64,000 nt of DNA. It comes from Thiobacillus sp. (GTDB taxonomy: Bacteria > Pseudomonadota > Gammaproteobacteria > Burkholderiales > Thiobacillaceae). Location of the stretch: assembly GCA_030680405.1 (NCBI GenBank), contig JAUXVT010000010.1, positions 58,343 through 122,342 on the forward strand, given 5' to 3'. A model generated the notes under the pieces. The model was not told the DNA's origin. It saw only the letters and a program-made list of their open reading frames with translations, and searched no databases. Positions 58,447 to 64,000 of this stretch are shown one piece after another (position 1 is the first letter of the stretch; the number at the start of each line of letters is the position of its first letter). A program made the translations under genes and the position numbers.

Positions 58447-61400
58447 TTCGACAAGGTTCTTATTGCCAATCGCGGCGCCATCGCCTGCCGCATCATCCGC
58501 ACCCTGCGCCGCATGGGGGTGAAATCGGTCGCGGTTTATTCCGAGGCGGATCGCCACAGCTTGCACGTGCGGCTGGCCGACGAGGCAGTGGAGATCGGCC
58601 CGACGCCGGCGGCGCAGAGCTATTTGCGTTCCGACAAGATTCTGCAAGCGGCCAAGGCCAGCGGCGCCCAGGCCATCCACCCCGGTTACGGCTTCCTCTC
58701 CGAGAACCCCGGCTTTGCCGAGGACTGCGCGGTCGCCGGCATCGCCTTCATCGGCCCGAGCCCGGCGCAGATGCGCGCCTTCGGCCTCAAGCACACCGCG
58801 CGCGACCTGGCCGAGCACAACAAGGTGCCGCTGTTGCCGGGCTCCGGCCTGTTGAGTGACGCCGGCCACGCCCAGGCCGAAGCGGCGCGCATCGGCTACC
58901 CGGTGATGCTGAAGAGCACCGCCGGCGGCGGCGGCATCGGCATGCGCTTGATCTGGAGCAGCGACGAGTTGGTGGAAGCCTTTCAGTCGGTGGAGCGGCT
59001 GGCCCGCGCCAACTTCAAGGAAGCAGGGATTTTTCTGGAGAAATACGTCGAACACGCTCGCCACATCGAGGTGCAGATCTTTGGCGACGGACGTGGTCAT
59101 GTGGTCGCTTTGGGCGAACGCGACTGCTCGGTGCAGCGGCGCAACCAGAAAGTCATCGAGGAAACTCCTGCGCCGGGCCTCACCGAAGTTCAGCGGTCGA
59201 GCCTGCTCGCCACTGCGGTGCGCCTGGGCGAAGCGGTCGGCTACCGTTCCGCCGGCACGGTTGAGTTCGTCTACGACACCTTGAGTAGCGAATTCTACTT
59301 TCTGGAAGTGAACACCCGCCTGCAGGTGGAGCACGGCGTCACCGAGGAAGTCACCGGCGTCGATCTGGTCGAATGGATGGTGAAGCAGGCCGCCGGCGAA
59401 CTCGATCTCGCCGGATTCAAGGCCGAGCCGCAGGGCGCGTCGATGCAGGTGCGCCTCTATGCCGAAGACCCGGCCAAGGACTTCCAGCCCGCTGCGGGCG
59501 TGCTGACCGAGGTGGTGTTTCCGCCGGACGCGCGCATCGAAACCTGGGTCGAACGCGGCTCTGACGTGCCGCCTTTCTACGACCCGATGGTGGCGAAGAT
59601 CATCGTCAAGGGCCGCGACCGCGCCGAAGCGCTCGTCAAGATGCAGCAGGTGCTTGCGCAAACCCGCGTCGCCGGCATCGAGACCAACCTTGGCTATCTC
59701 GGCCAGATCGTGCGCGACACGGTGTTCATGGAAGGGCGCCAGACAACGCGCTACCTCAACGCCTTCCACTACCGCCCGACGACAATCGACGTCATCGAGC
59801 CAGGCGTGCAGAGCAGCATCCAGGACTGGCCGGGACGCACCGGCTACTGGGATGTAGGCGTGCCGCCGTCGGGGCCGATGGATGCGCTGGCCCTGCGCTT
59901 CGCCAATAAGCTGGCCGGCAATGCAGAAGGCGCGGCCGGGCTGGAATTGACGGTGGCCGGCCCCACGCTGCGCTTCAACTGCGACAGTGTGATCGCGCTC
60001 GCCGGCGCCGACATGGGCACCGAGCTTGATGGGCAACCGCTCGCCAACTGGGCGGCGCATGCGGTGAAGGCCGGCAGCATCCTCAAGCTCGGCGCGATCA
60101 AGGACACCGGCTGCCGCACCTACCTCGCGGTGCGTGGCGGCTTCGACGTGCCGGATTACCTCGGCAGCAAGGCCACCTTCACCCTCGGTCAGTTCGGCGG
60201 CCATGCCGGGCGCACGCTGCGGGTGGGTGATGTGCTGCACCTCCCGGCGGCGGCATCCATGAACATCGCCCACGCGCTGCCCGCAGCGCTGGTTCCCGCC
60301 TACATCCACGCCTGGGAAATCGGCGTGCTCTATGGCCCGCACGGCGCGCCGGACTTCTTCACCGATGCCGACATCGAGATGTTCTTCGCCACCGACTGGG
60401 AAGTGCATTACAACTCCAGCCGGACCGGTGTGCGGCTGATCGGCTCGCGTCCGGAATGGGCGCGCAAGGACGGCGGCGAGGCCGGCCTGCATCCGTCCAA
60501 CATTCACGACAACGCTTACGCCATCGGTGCCGTCGACTTCACCGGCGACATGCCGGTGATCCTCGGGCCGGACGGCCCCAGCCTCGGCGGCTTCGTCTGC
60601 CCGGCCACCATCGTGCAGGCCGAGTTGTGGAAGATGGGTCAGTTGCGTCCCGGCGACACCGTGCGCTTCAAGCGGCTGAGCCAGGCGCAGGCCGAGCGCA
60701 TGGAAGCGGCGCAGGACGCCGCCATCGCCAGCCTCGGCGCCGCGGCAGCACCCGCGCTTGTCCCCGACGTTGCACCGCTCGCCGAACCAGTCCTCTACCG
60801 CACCTCCGAAACCGACAACCCCGTGGCCGTGGTCTACCGCCGCGCCGGCGACAAATACCTGCTGGTCGAATACGGCCCGCTGGTGCTCGACCTCAACCTG
60901 CGCTTCCGCGTGCATGCGCTGATGACCCGGTTGCAGGCAGACGCCGTGCCGGGCATCCTCGACCTCACCCCCGGCATCCGCTCGCTGCAGGTTCACTACG
61001 ATTCGCGCGTGCTGCCACTGTCCAAATTGATGGACCTGCTGCTGGCTGCTGAAATGGCGCTGCCTGCCATCGAGGACATGCAGGTGCCCACGCGCATCGT
61101 GCACATTCCACTGTCGTGGGACGATGCCGTCACCAAACTCGCCATCGAAAAGTACATGCAGTCGGTGCGCAAGGACGCGCCCTGGTGCCCGAGTAACATC
61201 GAGTTCATCCGCCGCATCAATGGGCTGGACAGCATCGAGGACGTGAAGCGCATCGTCTTCGATGCCAGCTACCTGGTGATGGGCCTGGGCGATGTCTACC
61301 TGGGTGCGCCGGTGGCGACGCCGGTCGACCCGCGCCATCGCATGGTCACCACCAAGTACAACCCCGCCCGCACCTGGACCCCGGAAAACGCCGTCGGCAT

Positions 61401-62046
61401 CGGCGGCGCCTACATGTGCGTCTACGGCATGGAAGGCCCCGGCGGCTATCAGTTCGTCGGCCGCACCCTGCAGATGTGGAACCGCTGGCGCCAGACTGCC
61501 AACTTCACCGATGGCAAGCCGTGGTTATTGCGCTTCTTCGACCAGGTGCGCTTCTTCCCGGTGAGTGAAGAAGAACTCTTGAAAATACGCGAGGACTTCC
61601 CGCTTGGGCGCTACCAGCTAAAGGTCGAGGAAACCACCTTCAGCCTGCGCGACTACAACACGTTTCTCAGCGACAACGCCGAGTCCATCACCGCTTTCAA
61701 GTCGCAGCAGCAAGCCTCGTTTGATGAAGAACGCGAACGCTGGCGCGCCTCCGGCCAGGCCGAATACGCCAGCGACCTGACCGTTGCCGAGGCCGCGCCC
61801 GACAGCGAACTCGACCTGCCCGAGAACGGCCGCGCCATCGCCAGCCATGTCGCCGGCAACGTGTGGAAAGTGGAAGTGGAGGCGGGCGCCGCAGTTAAGC
61901 AGGGCGACCCGCTCGTCATCATCGAATCGATGAAGATGGAGTTCGCCGTGATGGCCCCCTGCGACGGCCGCATCCACAAGGTGTTCTGCCGCGAAGGCGG
62001 ACAGGTGTCCGCCGGGCAGGACCTGCTGGTGCTGGTGAGCGAGTGA
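58444..62046 (+). CDS. Biotin-dependent guanidine/urea carboxylase
   Basis: A 1,200-residue multidomain enzyme: biotin carboxylase (1-450: FDKVLIANRGAIACRIIRT), carboxyltransferase made of AHS2/AHS1 (KipA/KipI-like) domains (~455-1,050), and a C-terminal biotinyl domain with the biotin Lys1164 in ESMKME. Adjacent cgd-type genes and the guanidine riboswitch indicate guanidine rather than urea as substrate. The variable active-site position reads Asp698 in VDFTGD, where urea carboxylases such as yeast DUR1,2 are thought to have Asn. The product is carboxyguanidine. Confidence 0.92.
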   Translation: MFDKVLIANRGAIACRIIRTLRRMGVKSVAVYSEADRHSLHVRLADEAVEIGPTPAAQSYLRSDKILQAAKASGAQAIHPGYGFLSENPGFAEDCAVAGIAFIGPSPAQMRAFGLKHTARDLAEHNKVPLLPGSGLLSDAGHAQAEAARIGYPVMLKSTAGGGGIGMRLIWSSDELVEAFQSVERLARANFKEAGIFLEKYVEHARHIEVQIFGDGRGHVVALGERDCSVQRRNQKVIEETPAPGLTEVQRSSLLATAVRLGEAVGYRSAGTVEFVYDTLSSEFYFLEVNTRLQVEHGVTEEVTGVDLVEWMVKQAAGELDLAGFKAEPQGASMQVRLYAEDPAKDFQPAAGVLTEVVFPPDARIETWVERGSDVPPFYDPMVAKIIVKGRDRAEALVKMQQVLAQTRVAGIETNLGYLGQIVRDTVFMEGRQTTRYLNAFHYRPTTIDVIEPGVQSSIQDWPGRTGYWDVGVPPSGPMDALALRFANKLAGNAEGAAGLELTVAGPTLRFNCDSVIALAGADMGTELDGQPLANWAAHAVKAGSILKLGAIKDTGCRTYLAVRGGFDVPDYLGSKATFTLGQFGGHAGRTLRVGDVLHLPAAASMNIAHALPAALVPAYIHAWEIGVLYGPHGAPDFFTDADIEMFFATDWEVHYNSSRTGVRLIGSRPEWARKDGGEAGLHPSNIHDNAYAIGAVDFTGDMPVILGPDGPSLGGFVCPATIVQAELWKMGQLRPGDTVRFKRLSQAQAERMEAAQDAAIASLGAAAAPALVPDVAPLAEPVLYRTSETDNPVAVVYRRAGDKYLLVEYGPLVLDLNLRFRVHALMTRLQADAVPGILDLTPGIRSLQVHYDSRVLPLSKLMDLLLAAEMALPAIEDMQVPTRIVHIPLSWDDAVTKLAIEKYMQSVRKDAPWCPSNIEFIRRINGLDSIEDVKRIVFDASYLVMGLGDVYLGAPVATPVDPRHRMVTTKYNPARTWTPENAVGIGGAYMCVYGMEGPGGYQFVGRTLQMWNRWRQTANFTDGKPWLLRFFDQVRFFPVSEEELLKIREDFPLGRYQLKVEETTFSLRDYNTFLSDNAESITAFKSQQQASFDEERERWRASGQAEYASDLTVAEAAPDSELDLPENGRAIASHVAGNVWKVEVEAGAAVKQGDPLVIIESMKMEFAVMAPCDGRIHKVFCREGGQVSAGQDLLVLVSE

Positions 62047-62056
62047 GGCGCGCCAC

Positions 62057-63850
62057 ATGAACCTCTCGCTCGACATTGCCACCCTGCGCCAGCACTACCG
62101 ATCCGGCGACCTCACCCCGCTCGCCCTGGTGGAAGATTTGCTCAAACGCATGGCTGGCGAAGACACCCACCACATCTGGATCAGCCGCCTCGACGCCGAC
62201 GCGCTGCGCGCCTACGCAAGAAACCTCGAAGGCAAGGACCCCGCGAGCCTGCCGCTCTATGGCATTCCTTTTGCCATCAAGGACAACATCGACCTCGCCG
62301 GCCTGCCCACCACGGCCGCCTGTCCCGAGTATGCCTACACGCCTGAGCAGCATGCCACGGTCGTTACGCGCCTGATCGACGCCGGTGCGATTCCGTTGGG
62401 TAAAACCAACCTTGACCAGTTCGCCACCGGGCTCAATGGCACCCGCTCGCCCTATGGGCCCTGCCGCAACGCCTTCAACCCGGACATCATTTCCGGCGGT
62501 TCCAGCTCCGGCTCGGCGGTGGCGGTGGCGCTCGGTCTGGCGAGCTTCTCGCTCGGCACCGACACCGCCGGCTCCGGCCGCGTGCCCGCCGCGTTCAACA
62601 ATCTCGTCGGCCACAAGCCGAGCTGCGGCGCGCTGTCCACCCGTGGCGTGGTGCCCGCCTGCCGCTCGCTCGATGCAGTGTCGATCTTTGCGCTGACCGC
62701 AGAAGATACCGAGCGCGTGCTGGCGGTGGCCGCCGGCTTCGATGCCGACGATGAATATTCGCGCCCGCTTGCACCGCACGGTTTCGACTTCGGCCGCGCG
62801 GCCGGTTTCCGCTTCGGCGTGCCGATGCAAAAGGATCTGGAATTCTTCGGCAACGCCGAGGCCGAAAGGCTGTTCGGTGAAGCGGTGGGACACATGCAGG
62901 CGCTCGGTGGCACGCCGGTGGCAGTCGACCTCGCCCCCTTCCTGGAAACCGCGCGTCTGCTCTATGGCGGCCCCTGGGTGGCCGAGCGTTATCTCGCCAT
63001 CCGCGACTTCTTCGATGCGCAGCCCGACAAAGTCTTTCCGCCGGTGCGCGAAATCATCGCCGGTGGCCGCGACATCGGCGCCGCCGACACCTTCGCCCAT
63101 CTCTACAGGCTGCGCGCATACAAGCGCACCTGCGATGCGGTGTGGAATGATATTGACGTGATGCTCACCCCCACCGCCGGCACGATCTATCGCATCGCCG
63201 AAATGCAAGCCGATCCCATCCGCCTCAACGCCAATCTCGGCTATTACACCAACTTCATGAACCTGCTCGACCTCGCCGCCACCGCCGTGCCGGCCGGGTT
63301 CCAGAGCGACGGCCTGCCGTTCGGCGTCACCCTCATCGCGCCGCCGCATCAGGACGGCCCGCTGCTGCACTTGGCGTCAAAAATGCAGCAGTCGCTGGGC
63401 GGCAAGCTGGGCGCCACCGGTCATGAGCTGCCTGTTGCCGAGAGCTTAAGCCTATTGCCGGACGGCCAGGTGCGCGTCGCCGTCGTCGGCGCCCACCTCA
63501 GCAGCCTGCCGCTCAATCATCAGCTCACCGAGCGCAACGCGCGCCTGGTGGCAACAACGCAGACCGCGCCGAAATACCGCTTCTACGCCCTGCCCGACGG
63601 CAAGCGCCCCGGCCTCATCAAAGTGGAAGCGGGCGGCGCCGCCATCGCCTGCGAAGTTTGGGAAATGTCCGTCAGCCAGTTCGGCTCCTTCGTTGCCGGT
63701 ATTCCAGCGCCGCTGGGAATCGGCAAGCTGGAGCTGGCCGATGGTTCAGTGGTGAACGGGTTTATCTGCGAGGGCATCGGTGTGGCCGATGCGCAGGACA
63801 TTACGGAGTACGGGGGGTGGCGGAAGTGGTTGGATAATCGAGGCAAGTGA
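62057..63850 (+). CDS. atzF: Allophanate hydrolase AtzF
   Basis: A 597-residue amidase-signature enzyme that hydrolyses allophanate to CO2 and two ammonia. The Ser-cisSer-Lys triad lies in PFAIKDNIDLAG (Lys) and SGGSSSGSAVAVALG (both Ser). The C-terminal ~150-residue domain seen in full-length AtzF is present. It starts eleven bases after the carboxylase stop and completes the guanidine pathway. Confidence 0.95.
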   Translation: MNLSLDIATLRQHYRSGDLTPLALVEDLLKRMAGEDTHHIWISRLDADALRAYARNLEGKDPASLPLYGIPFAIKDNIDLAGLPTTAACPEYAYTPEQHATVVTRLIDAGAIPLGKTNLDQFATGLNGTRSPYGPCRNAFNPDIISGGSSSGSAVAVALGLASFSLGTDTAGSGRVPAAFNNLVGHKPSCGALSTRGVVPACRSLDAVSIFALTAEDTERVLAVAAGFDADDEYSRPLAPHGFDFGRAAGFRFGVPMQKDLEFFGNAEAERLFGEAVGHMQALGGTPVAVDLAPFLETARLLYGGPWVAERYLAIRDFFDAQPDKVFPPVREIIAGGRDIGAADTFAHLYRLRAYKRTCDAVWNDIDVMLTPTAGTIYRIAEMQADPIRLNANLGYYTNFMNLLDLAATAVPAGFQSDGLPFGVTLIAPPHQDGPLLHLASKMQQSLGGKLGATGHELPVAESLSLLPDGQVRVAVVGAHLSSLPLNHQLTERNARLVATTQTAPKYRFYALPDGKRPGLIKVEAGGAAIACEVWEMSVSQFGSFVAGIPAPLGIGKLELADGSVVNGFICEGIGVADAQDITEYGGWRKWLDNRGK

Positions 63851-63868
63851 CTGAAATCGACTGCGGGT

Positions 63869-64000
63869 TCAACCGATCGACGCAACAGATTGGGCAAATC
63901 GTTCGGCCGGTGTTTCATAGTTTAGTGTTTTTCTCGGACGTTCATTCAATCGCCGGGCCACTACATTGAGCTTGGCCTGGGAGTAGACCGAGAGATCAGT
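63869..64000 (-). mobile_element. 3' end of an IS30-type transposase gene (cut by window edge)
   Basis: The minus-strand frame from the right edge reads 43 residues to a stop at 63869: [20 protein letters not shown], then [14 protein letters not shown]. It matches the conserved IS30-family C-terminus (LNxRPRKTLxxxTPAE). The 18 bases between it and the atzF stop would hold the IS terminus. Confidence 0.8.

Noticed and set aside
58444..63850. Urea amidolyase (urea carboxylase plus allophanate hydrolase) for urea
   Set aside because: The guanidine-I riboswitch and DUF1989 pair point to guanidine; urea is at most a side substrate.

Overview
The window (about 64 kb, high GC) looks like the chromosome of a betaproteobacterium. 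Pointers are the ~1,000+ residue DUF3683 FAD/Fe-S oxidoreductase, the lptM-lysA/cyaY divergence, the argH/algZ-algR neighbourhood, an H1-like AAKPA-repeat protein, the XrtA-type PEP-CTERM gene prsT, and torF-glnK-amtB. No rRNA, tRNA or CRISPR array was seen. Genus cannot be fixed from the sequence; a metabolically versatile Nitrosomonadales/Rhodocyclales-like organism fits.

Layout. 1-9.2 kb: partial FAD/Fe-S oxidoreductase, a diguanylate cyclase/PhnD-like pair, two membrane proteins, nadA, hda and a thioredoxin. 9.2-16.5 kb: a small unknown protein with a structured 3' region, an RND efflux pair, msrPQ and an H1-like protein. 16.6-28 kb: lysA, lptM, cyaY, a MarR-type regulator, argH, algZR, a NUDIX hydrolase, a fic pseudogene with three lesions, and metH. 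28-38 kb: prsT and a PEP-CTERM protein, each behind a sigma-54-type promoter; a rhodanese; a VIT1/CCC1 transporter with comM and ubiK; and torF-glnK-amtB behind another sigma-54-type promoter with NtrC-like sites. 38.4-40.15 kb: an integron cassette remnant without integrase, carrying a DUF1697 gene and a HEPN-like gene.

40.4-63.9 kb is a one-carbon/nitrogen catabolic island built around a divergent regulatory centre at 50.5 kb. Leftwards lies purU-mgdABCD-gmaS-mgsABC, a complete N-methylglutamate pathway for methylamine. Rightwards come an XRE-cupin regulator and a GNAT, then a sigma-54-type promoter and a guanidine-I (ykkC) riboswitch. These precede an operon for a three-part ABC importer, a creatininase-family amidohydrolase, a second type III glutamine synthetase homologue, two DUF1989 carboxyguanidine deiminase subunits, a biotin carboxylase of the urea/guanidine type and allophanate hydrolase. 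The 3' end of an IS30-type transposase closes the window.

Working together: the right arm should import guanidine (or a relative) and convert it through carboxyguanidine and allophanate to ammonia and CO2. The left arm should turn methylamine into ammonium-level nitrogen (as glutamate) plus methylene-tetrahydrofolate, with PurU draining formyl-THF to formate. The two arms side by side, plus the creatininase-family enzyme and second GS-III, suggest a route for methylated guanidino compounds such as methylguanidine or creatinine. That coupling is inference.
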